A stretch of 25,643 bases of DNA from an uncultured Oscillospiraceae bacterium (GCA_910587785.1 CAJUOA010000039.1:1-25643), one strand, 5' to 3'; positions 12,950-20,498 are shown, counted from the first letter of the stretch. Made by a program: numbers and translations. The notes: generated by a model from the sequence alone, not told the origin.

Positions 12950-12972
12950 TGGTCCGAGTGACTGGATTCGAA
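12950..12972. repeat. att core within the tRNA-Pro 3' end
   Basis: 23 bases identical to 4679-4701. They cover the CCA end, acceptor strand and part of the T-arm of the tRNA. It is the right end of element 2 and restores the intact tRNA. Confidence 0.88.
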
Positions 12973-13026
12973 CCAGCGGCCTCTTGAACCCCATTCAAGC
13001 GCGATACCAAACTTCGCCACACCCGG
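12950..13026 (-). tRNA. tRNA-Pro (anticodon GGG)
   Basis: 77 bases including an encoded CCA. Acceptor CCGGGTG pairs with CACTCGG (one G-T pair). The D-arm is GCGA/TCGC, the anticodon arm is CTTGA-ATGGGGT-TCAAG with GGG at the anticodon position, and the T-arm is GCTGG-TTCGAAT-CCAGT. It reads proline codons CCC/CCU. It serves as integration target: its 3' end is duplicated at 4679-4701. Confidence 0.93.
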
Positions 13027-13063
13027 ATGGACCATACGACTGACTTCATCTGTCAGCTTAGAC

Positions 13064-13092
13064 AGGATAGCACATCTCGAAGGATTTTGCAA
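13064..13092 (-). promoter_or_regulatory. tRNA-Pro promoter
   Basis: Minus strand: TTGCAA (13092-13087), 17 bases, TATCCT (13069-13064), about 38 bases upstream of the tRNA. It lies on the chromosomal side, so integration does not remove it. Confidence 0.6.
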
Positions 13093-13130
13093 GAGTTTTT
13101 TTCAAAAAAAGAGAAAAATTTTTTGAGGCC

Positions 13131-13156
13131 CCGGGGAGGGGCATCCCCCTCCCCGG
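13131..13156 (-). terminator. Terminator after feoB
   Basis: An 11-pair stem CCGGGGAGGGG (13131-13141) / CCCCTCCCCGG (13146-13156) with loop CATC, 38 bases past the feoB stop. On the minus strand it is followed by CCTC and an A/T-rich run. Confidence 0.7.
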
Positions 13157-13193
13157 CAGGTCCGCCGGGATGCAGGTCCCGACGCCTCTCCGG

Positions 13194-15068
13194 TCAAGCC
13201 AGCAGTCCCCAGACCAGGTGCACTCCCACGCACAGCGCCGCCCCGATGCAGGTGGGCAGGGCGACGGCCAAAGCGGTCCATTTCCAGCTTCTGGTCTCCC
13301 GCCAGATGGTGAGGCAGGTAGTGCCGCAGGGGAAGTGGAAGAGGGTAAAGAGCAGGGCGCTCAAGGCGGTAGCGGCGGTCCAGCCGTGGCCGGCCAGAAG
13401 CTCCTGGAGCTCGGCGAGGCTCCCATAGTCCGTCAGCGTCCCGGTAGAGAGGTACCCCATGAGGATGCAGGGCACCACGATCTCGTTGGCCGGGAACCCC
13501 AGCAGGAACGCCAGCAGGATGATGCCGTCCAGCCCCATGAGGCGCCCCAGAGGCTCCAGAATCCCCGCCAGACGCAATAAGACGCTCTCCCCGCCCACGG
13601 AGACATTGGCGGCGGTCCAGATGAGCAGTCCCGCCGGGGCAGCCACCGCCACCGCCCGGCCCAGGACGAACAGCGTCCGGTCCAGGATGGAGCGCACCAG
13701 CACCTGCCCCACCTGAGGCATCCGGTAGGGGGGGAGCTCCAGGGAGAAGGAGGAGGGCTCCCCCTTCAGCACCGTCCGGGAGAGGAACCGGCTGGCCCAC
13801 AGCGTCATGGCCACCGACAGCACCACCGCCCCCATCAGCATAGCCGCCGAGGTGAAGGAGCCCCACAGGCCCTCCCCGGCTACAAAGAACATGGAAATAA
13901 GGGCGATGAGGGTGGGGAAGCGGCCGTTGCAGGGGACGAAGGCGTTGGTAACAATGGCGATGAGCCGTTCCCGGGGGCTCTGGATGATCCGGCACCCCAT
14001 GACGCCGCAGGCGTTGCACCCCAACCCCATGCACATCGTTAAACTCTGCCTTCCGTGGGCCCCGGCTTTCTGGAAGAAGTGGTCCAGGTTGAAGGCCACC
14101 CGGGGCAGATATCCGGCGTCCTCCAGCAGGGTGAAGAGGGGGAAGAAGATAGCCATGGGCGGCAGCATCACCGACACCACCCACGCCACGGTCCGGTACA
14201 CGCCGTCCACCAGGGCCCCGGTGAGCCACCAGGGGGCGCGGAGGGTCTCGCAGATGCCCCGCAGGGGCTCCTGCCACCCCATGAGCAGGCCGGAGAGAAG
14301 CCGGGAGGGCACATTAGCCCCCGCCATGGTCAGCCACAACACCAGGGCCAAGAGCCCCAGCATCACCGGGATGCCGGTGGCCCGGCTGGTCAGGAGGCGG
14401 TCCAGGACCCGGTCCCGGCGGTGGGCGGACCGGGGGTCCATCTCCGTCACCTCGGCGGCGATGGCCGCGGCCCGCTCCATTACCGCCGCCGCCCGCCTGT
14501 GGGCGCACCCCTCGCAGTCCCCGGCGCAGTCCAGCTCCGGCAGGGGCCGCGTGCCAGGGCGGTCCGCCGCCTCCTCCAGCGCCCGGCGGAGGGCGTCCAG
14601 CCCCCTTCCGCTCCGGGCGGCGGCCCCCACCACCGGACAGCCCAGCCGCTCCTGCAATGCCTCCAGGTCCACGGTGATCTGCTTTTTCGCCGCCTCGTCC
14701 AGCAGGTTGACGCACACCACCACCGGCCACGCCGCCTCCAGCACCTGGAGCACCAGGGCGAGGTTCCGCTCCAGCCCCGTGGCGTCCGCCACCACCAATG
14801 TCACATCCGCCTCCCCGGAGAGGAGGTAGTCCCTTGTGACCTCCTCCTCCGCACTGCCGGGGCGCAGGGAGTAGGTCCCCGGCAGGTCCACCAGGGTGTA
14901 GGTACGCTCGTGATATGTATAGGCGCCCCGGGCGGTGGCCACCGTCTTCCCGGGCCAATTCCCCGTATGCTGATGTAAGCTGGTCAGGGCGTTGAAGACG
15001 GTGGATTTGCCCACATTGGGGTTGCCCACCAGGGCGATGACCGGCGCGGTCCTCGTAGATCCAGCCAT
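13194..15068 (-). CDS. feoB: Ferrous iron transport protein B
   Basis: 624 residues. An N-terminal G domain has G1 GNPNVGKST (15-23), G3 DLPG (61-64) and G4 NLLD (121-124), followed by a helical linker and a C-terminal permease of about nine membrane helices (from ~225 on). The typical MGLGCNACGVMGCR and FPCGTTCL segments of Clostridia-type FeoB are present. It takes up Fe2+ across the membrane under GTP control. The G-domain end carries an unusual C181-x3-C185-x2-C188 cluster. ATG 15068 follows a GGAGGGATC site. feoA lies 107 bases upstream on the same strand, with a terminator-like hairpin between them, so feoB may be expressed partly by read-through. Confidence 0.95.
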   Translation of the reverse strand: MAGSTRTAPVIALVGNPNVGKSTVFNALTSLHQHTGNWPGKTVATARGAYTYHERTYTLVDLPGTYSLRPGSAEEEVTRDYLLSGEADVTLVVADATGLERNLALVLQVLEAAWPVVVCVNLLDEAAKKQITVDLEALQERLGCPVVGAAARSGRGLDALRRALEEAADRPGTRPLPELDCAGDCEGCAHRRAAAVMERAAAIAAEVTEMDPRSAHRRDRVLDRLLTSRATGIPVMLGLLALVLWLTMAGANVPSRLLSGLLMGWQEPLRGICETLRAPWWLTGALVDGVYRTVAWVVSVMLPPMAIFFPLFTLLEDAGYLPRVAFNLDHFFQKAGAHGRQSLTMCMGLGCNACGVMGCRIIQSPRERLIAIVTNAFVPCNGRFPTLIALISMFFVAGEGLWGSFTSAAMLMGAVVLSVAMTLWASRFLSRTVLKGEPSSFSLELPPYRMPQVGQVLVRSILDRTLFVLGRAVAVAAPAGLLIWTAANVSVGGESVLLRLAGILEPLGRLMGLDGIILLAFLLGFPANEIVVPCILMGYLSTGTLTDYGSLAELQELLAGHGWTAATALSALLFTLFHFPCGTTCLTIWRETRSWKWTALAVALPTCIGAALCVGVHLVWGLLA

Positions 15069-15124
15069 GGCAGATCCCTCCTTTTCATACTAAGCCCACT
15101 GTATGCGCGGAGGGGGCTGCTGGT

Positions 15125-15164
15125 GAAAAAAGGGGCGCGGAGCGTTTTAAAAACGTCCCGCGCC
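15125..15164 (-). terminator. Terminator-like hairpin between feoA and feoB
   Basis: Minus strand: GGCGCGG (15164-15158) pairs with CCGCGCC (15140-15134), extended by ACG/CGT-type pairs around a TTTTTAAAA loop, then CCTTTTTT (15131-15125). It sits inside the presumed feoAB operon and may attenuate feoB. Confidence 0.65.
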
Positions 15165-15175
15165 TCCGATATGTT

Positions 15176-15406
15176 CTAACGGACAAGGATCTGCTGTGCG
15201 TCGGCCCTGCGCAGGGCGATCACCGCCCCGCACACGCCATAGGCCACCGGGTCCCCCCAGGGGCTCTCCTGGAGCGCCGACACCGGACGGCCCGGCACGA
15301 ATCCCAGGTCCAGCATCCTCTGCCGCTGTGCCTCCGGGGCGTTCAGGGCGGCAATGGTCGCCCGCCGTCCCATGCGGAGACGGTCCAGCGTCTTGGTCTC
15401 TTCCAT
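15176..15406 (-). CDS. feoA: Ferrous iron transport protein A
   Basis: 76 residues, an SH3-like FeoA domain (LDLGFVPGRPVSALQESPWG, then ending in ALRRADAQQILV). It is a small cytoplasmic partner that binds FeoB and supports Fe2+ transport. The ATG at 15406 is chosen over the TTG at 15409 because AAGGAAGG is correctly spaced. It is upstream of feoB on the same strand. No Fur box was recognised upstream; instead a repeat-derived hairpin lies at 15437-15512. Confidence 0.92.
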   Translation of the reverse strand: MEETKTLDRLRMGRRATIAALNAPEAQRQRMLDLGFVPGRPVSALQESPWGDPVAYGVCGAVIALRRADAQQILVR

Positions 15407-15436
15407 CAATGGTCCTTCCTTTCCAGAAGCTCGGGT

Positions 15437-15512
15437 GTAGGGGCAGATAGTATCCGCCCGTTCTATCGTTACCCTGTGCGGTATCGTTCGGGCGGATACT
15501 ATCCGCCCCTAC
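15437..15512. repeat. REP-like inverted repeat (24-bp arms)
   Basis: Arms 15437-15460 and 15489-15512 match with one mismatch and are separated by 28 bases. The arm is GTAGGGGC(A/G)GATAGTATCC plus GCCCG. I recall similar GTAGGGGCGG... palindromes scattered in Oscillospiraceae genomes. It lies between larE and feoA on the minus strand and may stop larE transcripts. Confidence 0.75.
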
Positions 15513-15566
15513 GGGATCAAACGTATCTACACCCCACCATATGCGGGCAGGGAGGAAGAGGTCCCA

Positions 15567-16325
15567 TCACGTCTCCCGGGATTCCCGGGGCGTCTCGTCC
15601 AGGCGCACCTCCCGGAAGCCGTCCAATAGCGGCTCATGCCGCTTCTCCAGGAGCCTGCGGGCCAGGTCCATCTGCTCCCCCCGGACCTGGAGCAGGGCGT
15701 CCTCTCCCTGCAGGCGCAGGCGGAAGTCTGTGAGGCCCTCCCGCATCAGCGCCGCCTCGCCCCGGGAGACCCTGCCCAGGTCCCGGGCGGTGATAGCCGT
15801 CCCCGCCGGGATGCGGGTGGCGAGGCAGGCATAGGAGGGCTTGCTCCACACGGGCAGCTCCGCCTCCCGGGCCAGGCGGCGGATGTCCGCTTTGGTCACG
15901 CCGCACTCCCGCAGGGGCGAGCGCACCCCCAGTTCCCGGAGGGCCCGCATCCCGGGCCGGTCCCCGGCGTCGTCGGAGGCGTTGCTCCCGTCCAGCACCA
16001 GGGGGAAGCCGCCGGCCCCCGCCGCCTCCAGCAGGCGGGTGAAGAGGGCCTTTTTGCAGTAATAGCACCGGTCCGCCGGATTTGCCGCCACAGCGGGGTC
16101 CGCCAAAATATCCAGCTCCACTACCGTCAGGGACGCCCCTAGCCGCGCCGCGGTCTCCCGGGCGTCCTCCAGCTCAAAATCCGGCTGGAAGGGGGTGCGC
16201 ACGAAGTAGGCGGCGGTCCTTTGGGCATAGCGCACCGCCTCGTGGAGGAGCCACGCCGAGTCCACCCCCCCGGAGAAGGCCACGGCCGCGGCGGGGTTCT
16301 CTTTGAAAAATTCACGAATGGTCAT
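15567..16325 (-). CDS. larE: ATP-dependent sacrificial sulfur transferase LarE
   Basis: 252 residues. An N-type ATP pyrophosphatase fold with PP-loop SGGVDS (18-23), the C87-Y-Y-C90 pair in NPADRCYYCKKALF, and C167 in KPSYACLATRIP. C167 aligns with the cysteine that donates its own sulfur in the Lactobacillus enzyme. LarE adds sulfur to the nicotinate-derived precursor of the nickel-pincer nucleotide cofactor of lactate racemase and related enzymes. ATG 16325 has AAGGAGAA upstream. It begins 9 bases after the fruK stop, so both are likely cotranscribed. No larB, larC or larA is in the window. Several LarE forms use a [4Fe-4S] cluster instead; the extra cysteines here leave this open. Confidence 0.9.
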   Translation of the reverse strand: MTIREFFKENPAAAVAFSGGVDSAWLLHEAVRYAQRTAAYFVRTPFQPDFELEDARETAARLGASLTVVELDILADPAVAANPADRCYYCKKALFTRLLEAAGAGGFPLVLDGSNASDDAGDRPGMRALRELGVRSPLRECGVTKADIRRLAREAELPVWSKPSYACLATRIPAGTAITARDLGRVSRGEAALMREGLTDFRLRLQGEDALLQVRGEQMDLARRLLEKRHEPLLDGFREVRLDETPRESRET

Positions 16326-16334
16326 AAGTTCTCC

Positions 16335-17249
16335 TTACAGCGGAATTTTCTCCACCTTCACCCGCTCCATGAGCTCCTCGGTGAGCGCCCGGGTGCCCAG
16401 CCAGCCGCTGAAGGCGGTGGCGCTCCCGGCGGCGACGCCCATTTGCAGGGCTTTCCCGAAGTCCTCCCACTGCTTGAGCCCCGTGAGGATGCCCGCCACC
16501 AGGGAGTCCCCCGCGCCCACGGTGTTGGACACCCGGCCGGTGCAGGCCTTGGCGGAGTAGAGCTGCTGGTCCTCGGTGAGGAGGAACGCGCCGCCGCCGC
16601 CCATGGACACCACCACGTTGCGGGCCCCCTCGTTCTGGAGCTGCCGGGCCAGGTCGACGCCCTCCATGAACTCCAGGTCCTCAAAGCCGAAGAGGTCCCC
16701 CAGCTCCTGGATGTTGGGCTTGATGAGAAAGGGCCGGCAGGCGAGGCACTGCCACAGCGCCTCCCCCGCGCAGTCGAGCACCGTGGTGCAGCCGCTATCG
16801 CTGAGGAGCTTCATGATGGACACATAGAAGGGGATGGACTGGGCCCAGCCGGAGAGCACCGCGCCGTCCTCCTTCTTCACGCCCCCCAGCAGCTCCAGGA
16901 GGCGGTCCATATCCGCCTGGGTGAGGTCCGGGCCCCGGCCGTTGACGGCGGTCTCCGGCTTGCCGGTGAATTTCACGTTGATGCGGCTCTGCCTGCCGCC
17001 CTCCAGCTCCAGCAGGCGGTGGGGACAGCCCAGATCGTCCAGCAGGTCCCGGATGGCCTGCCCGATGTGCCCCGCCGCGAAGCCCAGCGCCTTGGTCTCC
17101 ATGCCCAGCCGCTGGAGCATGATGGACACGTTGATCCCCTTCCCGCCGGGGTAGATGACCTCACTGCGGGTCCGGTTCACCTCGCCGGGGACCAGGTCCG
17201 CGTCCACGGTGTAGTCCAGGGAGGGATTGGTCGTTATCGTATAGATCAT
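16335..17249 (-). CDS. fruK: 1-phosphofructokinase (PfkB family)
   Basis: 304 residues. A PfkB sugar kinase with signature 1 YPGGKGINVS (33-42) and signature 2 NTVGAGDS (242-249), where D248 is the catalytic base. The N-terminus MIYTITTNPSLDYTVD and the NVKFTGKPETAVNGRGP segment match FruK/LacC-type enzymes. It phosphorylates fructose 1-phosphate to the 1,6-bisphosphate after PTS uptake; tagatose 6-phosphate is an alternative. No fruA or fruR is adjacent. ATG 17249 is used. It is divergent from the GH13 gene and leads into larE. Confidence 0.88.
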   Translation of the reverse strand: MIYTITTNPSLDYTVDADLVPGEVNRTRSEVIYPGGKGINVSIMLQRLGMETKALGFAAGHIGQAIRDLLDDLGCPHRLLELEGGRQSRINVKFTGKPETAVNGRGPDLTQADMDRLLELLGGVKKEDGAVLSGWAQSIPFYVSIMKLLSDSGCTTVLDCAGEALWQCLACRPFLIKPNIQELGDLFGFEDLEFMEGVDLARQLQNEGARNVVVSMGGGGAFLLTEDQQLYSAKACTGRVSNTVGAGDSLVAGILTGLKQWEDFGKALQMGVAAGSATAFSGWLGTRALTEELMERVKVEKIPL

Positions 17250-17399
17250 AGCACACACCCCACACACAACAAATTTTGTAATGGGACCATGATAGCACGG
17301 AAAACGGCGGGTTTCAAGGAAAACTTGGGCCCCGGGGGAATTTTGGTGAAAACAGCACCTGCGGGCCCCGCCCTCCCCGCAGACAATTTGACGGGGATA

Positions 17400-17428
17400 T
17401 TGAAAAATGGTCCTGTTTATCGTATAAT
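17400..17428 (+). promoter_or_regulatory. Promoter of the GH13 gene
   Basis: TTGAAA (17400-17405), 17-base spacer, TATAAT (17423-17428), giving a leader of about 30 bases. In the 216-base divergent gap I see no clear operator. Confidence 0.8.
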
Positions 17429-17465
17429 GGTGGAAAATACCCGGAGCGGGAAAAGGAGAACCCCT

Positions 17466-19061
17466 ATGGAATGGTGGAAGGACGCGATCATCTATCAAAT
17501 ATACCCCCGGAGCTTTCAGGACTCCAACGGCGACGGCATCGGGGACATCCCCGGCATCATCAGCCGCTTGGACCACCTCCAGGCGCTGGGGGTGGGGGCC
17601 GTATGGCTGGGGCCGGTGTACCGCTCCCCGGGCGTGGACAACGGCTATGACGTCAGCGACTACCGGGAGATCGACCCGGTCTACGGCACCATGGAGGACA
17701 TGGAGCGCCTCATCGCCGAGGCGGGGAAGCGGGGCATCCGCATCCTCATGGACCTCATCATCAACCACACCTCCACGGACCACTACTGGTTCCGCTGGGG
17801 CCGGGACAGGACCAGCCCTTACGCCGATTACTACTACTGGTCCCGGGGCGGCGCGGACGGGTCACTGCCCAACAACTGGACCGGCTTTTTCGGCGGGGAC
17901 TGCTGGGAGTTCGACCCCGAGCGGTGCGAGTACTACCTCCACCTCTTCGATAAGGGGCAGGCGGACCTCAATTACCACAACCCCGCCGTCCTGGAGGAGG
18001 TCAAGAATATTCTCCGCTTCTGGCTGGACAAGGGGGTGGCGGGCTTCCGGTGCGATGTGATCAACCTGCTCTGGAAGGACAGTCTGGAGCGCTCCAAAAA
18101 GCGCCCCTTCCTCACCGGCCTGGAGCACTACCACACCCTGGAGGGCACCCACGACATCCTCCGCTCACTCCACGCCGTCCTGGCCGAATACGACGCCTTC
18201 ACCGTGGGGGAGGCGGTCTTCGTCACCCCCGCCCAGGCCCGGGACCTCACCAGGCCGGACGAGCTGGACCTGGTCTTTCCCTTTGAGCACATGGAGTGCG
18301 ACCAGTGGAAGGTGAAGTGGCTGAAAAAGAAGTTCCGGCCCAGGGAGCTCTTCACCGCCCTCCTGCGCTGGCAGAAGGAGCTCCCCTGGAACGCCCTGTA
18401 CCTGGAGAACCACGACCAGCCCCGGTCCGTCTCCCGCTTCGGCAGTGAGAAGTACTGGCGGGAGAGCGCCCAGGTGCTGGGGGCCCTCCTGCTGACCCTG
18501 CGGGGCACCCCCTTCCTCTACCAGGGGCAGGAGATCGGCATGACCAACTTCGACTTCAAGCGCATCCGCCAGCTCCAGGACATAGAGAGCAAGAGCATCG
18601 ACAAGCTCCTCACCCGCCTCCACCTGCCCGCGGCCCTGCGGTGGCGGATCATCTCCCGCACCAGCCGGGACAACGCCCGCACCCCCTTCCAGTGGACCGG
18701 GGAGAAGGGGGCCGGGTTCACGGAGGGCCGTCCGTGGCTGGGGATCAACCACAACTGCGAGCGCATCAACCTCGCCGCCCAGGAGGAGGACCCCCGCTCC
18801 GTCTGGAGCTGGTACAAGGACCTCGCCGCCCTCCGGCAGGAGCGGGAGGAGCTCCGCCGGGGGGACTTCACCCCCCTTGCGATGACGGAGCAGGTCTTCG
18901 CCTACCGCCGGCAGCTGGGGGACAGGGGCCTCACCGTGGCCCTCAACTTCAGCGCCGAGCCCGCCCGGGTGGTGGTCAGGGGGAAGCTGCTCCGCTCCAA
19001 CTACGACCGCATCCGGTTTGAGGAGATCCTCCAGCCCTGGGAGGCGGTGATCCTGGAATGA
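17466..19061 (+). CDS. GH13 alpha-glucosidase (oligo-1,6-glucosidase / trehalose-6-phosphate hydrolase type)
   Basis: 531 residues, the usual size for GH13 subfamily 29/31 enzymes. A (beta/alpha)8 barrel begins at WWKDAIIYQIYPRSFQDSNG. Region I is DLIINHTS (96-103), region II GFRCDVIN with nucleophile D197, region III VGEAV with acid/base E249, and region IV ENHDQPRSVSRFG with D317. Val198 right after the nucleophile is the residue associated with alpha-1,6 specificity. No signal peptide, so it acts on imported oligosaccharides or a phosphorylated sugar in the cytoplasm. ATG 17466 follows AAAAGGAGAA; a much longer open frame upstream is not real. The stop overlaps the next gene by 4 bases. 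Confidence 0.92.
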   Translation: MEWWKDAIIYQIYPRSFQDSNGDGIGDIPGIISRLDHLQALGVGAVWLGPVYRSPGVDNGYDVSDYREIDPVYGTMEDMERLIAEAGKRGIRILMDLIINHTSTDHYWFRWGRDRTSPYADYYYWSRGGADGSLPNNWTGFFGGDCWEFDPERCEYYLHLFDKGQADLNYHNPAVLEEVKNILRFWLDKGVAGFRCDVINLLWKDSLERSKKRPFLTGLEHYHTLEGTHDILRSLHAVLAEYDAFTVGEAVFVTPAQARDLTRPDELDLVFPFEHMECDQWKVKWLKKKFRPRELFTALLRWQKELPWNALYLENHDQPRSVSRFGSEKYWRESAQVLGALLLTLRGTPFLYQGQEIGMTNFDFKRIRQLQDIESKSIDKLLTRLHLPAALRWRIISRTSRDNARTPFQWTGEKGAGFTEGRPWLGINHNCERINLAAQEEDPRSVWSWYKDLAALRQEREELRRGDFTPLAMTEQVFAYRRQLGDRGLTVALNFSAEPARVVVRGKLLRSNYDRIRFEEILQPWEAVILE

Positions 19062-19612
19062 GCACTGTCCCCCACGGAGAGCCCTGCCAGGCGGGGCCTG
19101 TCCGCTATGAGCTTCTGCGCTCCTCCCGCCGGACGGCGGCCCTGGAGATCACCTCGGATGGCCGGGTGCTGGTCCGGGCCCCCCGGCGGACCAGCCGGGC
19201 GTGGCTGGACAGCTTTGTCCTGGGCCACGCCGGGTGGATCGAGACGCATCTGGAGCGCCAGCGCCGCCGTCAGGAGGCCCGCCCCGAGCCCACGGAGGCC
19301 CAGCGGGAGGCGCTGATTTGCAGGGCCCGGGAGGTCCTCCCCGCCCGCACCGCCCACTTTGCCGCCCTCATGGGCCTTACCCCCGCCGCCGTGACCATCA
19401 CCGGGGCGAGAAAGCGCTTTGGCAGCTGCAGCGCCTCAAACCGCATCTGCTACTCCTGGCGGCTCATGCAGTACCCGGAGGCGGCGGTGGACTATGTGGT
19501 GGTCCACGAGCTTGCCCACATCGTCCACAAGGACCACAGCCGGAATTTCTACGCCTATGTGGAGCGCTTCCTGCCCGATTGGCGGGAGCGCCGGGCGCTT
19601 CTCAAGGAATAA
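19058..19612 (+). CDS. YgjP-like zinc metallopeptidase
   Basis: 184 residues. The YgjP/DUF45 pattern: a beta-rich start (RTAALEITSDGRVLVRAP), the RKRFGSCSA segment (119-126), then the zinc motif HELAH (150-154) with a third ligand candidate H160 in HKDHSRNFY and the FLPDW ending. These soluble proteins resemble the SprT/M48 fold; their substrates are unknown. It is translationally coupled to the GH13 gene (ATGA at 19058-19061) and closed by a terminator, so both share the 17400 promoter. No functional link between the two is evident. Confidence 0.88.
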   Translation: MSTVPHGEPCQAGPVRYELLRSSRRTAALEITSDGRVLVRAPRRTSRAWLDSFVLGHAGWIETHLERQRRRQEARPEPTEAQREALICRAREVLPARTAHFAALMGLTPAAVTITGARKRFGSCSASNRICYSWRLMQYPEAAVDYVVVHELAHIVHKDHSRNFYAYVERFLPDWRERRALLKE

Positions 19613-19616
19613 AATG

Positions 19617-19654
19617 TTCCCCCGACCCAAGCAGGATCGGGGGAATCTTTTTTT
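19617..19654. terminator. Terminator between convergent genes
   Basis: TTCCCCCGA (19617-19625) / TCGGGGGAA (19637-19645), then TCTTTTTTT on the plus strand. It serves the GH13-YgjP operon, and its 5' A-rich side can also serve the minus-strand carboxypeptidase gene. Confidence 0.88.
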
Positions 19655-19655
19655 C

Positions 19656-20498
19656 TTATCCCTCCGGGGCGTCCAGGTACTCCTCCAGGCAGATGCCCCG
19701 GTCATAGATTTCCTTTGCCGCCTCCTTGCCCACGTAGCGGTAGTGCCAGGGCTCGTAGATGATGCCGGTGACATCGCTCTTCCCCGTGGGGAAGCGGAGG
19801 ATGAAGCCGTACTCCCAGCTGTGCTTCATAAGCCACTGCTGCACGGCGGTGTCCTCCTGGGACTCGTCCAGGTTCTGGTTGCTCCGGTCCACGATGTCCA
19901 GGGCGAGGCCCAGCTGGTGTTCGCTGGTGCCGGGGACGGCCACGGTCTTAGCCGCCTCCAGCCGGGCGGACTCCCCGCGGTACCCCTGGGCCTCAAGGCG
20001 GGAGACCTTGTTCTCAAAGAGCTGCTCCTGCTTCTCCCACGTCCGGTAGGAGGAGCAGATGAGGGGGTCGTTCCCCGCCGCCCGGCAGGCGTCCATCATG
20101 TCCTGGAGGTCCGGATAGCACCGCTCATCCACCGCGTGTCCGCCGGTGAGCTGGGTCAAAGCGGGCTCGTAGCCCTCGGGCAGGGCGTTCCAGGGGTTGA
20201 CCAGGACCAGCCGCCAGTCCTCCGTACCGGCCCCCTTGGGCTTGGGCTCCGCCGCCCTGACCGGCACCGTGCCGTCCTCCGGCGCGCCCTGGAAAGCGGG
20301 TAAATTCCCGGCGCTTTTGCTCTGTCCGGGGTCCGTGCGCACGAAAAAGGCCACCAGCACCACGAAAACCAGCGCCGCCAGCACACCGGAGAAGAGGGGG
20401 GCGCGGCGTCTGCGGCGCCTCCTGCGCGGGGGACGCCGGCGGGGCGGGGCGGGTCTGGGGGCGCTCTCGCGGCGGAGGCTGAACTCTCTTTCGTACAT
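19656..20498 (-). CDS. Membrane-anchored VanY-type D-alanyl-D-alanine carboxypeptidase
   Basis: 280 residues. The cytoplasmic start is rich in Arg/Pro, including eight arginines in a row, followed by one membrane span (35-53), a linker and an M15B peptidase domain. Zinc ligands are H194 and D201 in SEHQLGLALD and H252 in EPWHYRYVG, with E249 as catalytic glutamate. It trims the terminal D-Ala of peptidoglycan stem peptides outside the cell. ATG 20498 has GGAAGGAG 8 bases upstream, so the longer frame from 20600 is rejected. It is a lone gene, divergent from miaB, with no van resistance genes nearby. A housekeeping wall role is more likely than vancomycin resistance. Confidence 0.9.
   Translation of the reverse strand: MYEREFSLRRESAPRPAPPRRRPPRRRRRRRRAPLFSGVLAALVFVVLVAFFVRTDPGQSKSAGNLPAFQGAPEDGTVPVRAAEPKPKGAGTEDWRLVLVNPWNALPEGYEPALTQLTGGHAVDERCYPDLQDMMDACRAAGNDPLICSSYRTWEKQEQLFENKVSRLEAQGYRGESARLEAAKTVAVPGTSEHQLGLALDIVDRSNQNLDESQEDTAVQQWLMKHSWEYGFILRFPTGKSDVTGIIYEPWHYRYVGKEAAKEIYDRGICLEEYLDAPEG

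Larger units (their letters stand above)
4679..12972. mobile_element. Element 2: compact tRNA-Pro integrative element (FtsK + HUH Rep + Xis + Int)
   Basis: About 8.3 kb bounded by 23-bp direct repeats, with the intact tRNA at the integrase side. The gene set covers a full life cycle of a small integrative conjugative or mobilizable element: repressor, cargo operon, metallopeptidase, structured intergenic DNA, small protein, HUH initiator, FtsK-like translocase, excisionase, integrase. No type IV secretion genes and no phage structural genes are present. Transfer would therefore need either a helper or the single-protein FtsK mode known from actinomycete elements (AICE). Confidence 0.82.

Noticed and set aside
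4679..12972. Inovirus (filamentous phage) interpretation of element 2
   Set aside because: HUH initiator and small size would fit, but the ATPase is FtsK-like rather than Zot/pI-like and no coat protein genes are visible.
13102..14277. Long minus-strand open frame overlapping feoB
   Set aside because: Its protein is Pro/Gly/Arg-rich without motifs and lies in another frame of feoB. It is a GC-rich shadow.
16221..17465. Upstream extension of the GH13 open frame
   Set aside because: It runs antisense through fruK and larE. The promoter at 17400-17428 and the ribosome site place the start at 17466.
19656..20498. Vancomycin resistance locus
   Set aside because: VanY-type enzyme alone, with no vanH/A/X or two-component genes nearby. 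Ordinary wall carboxypeptidases share the fold.
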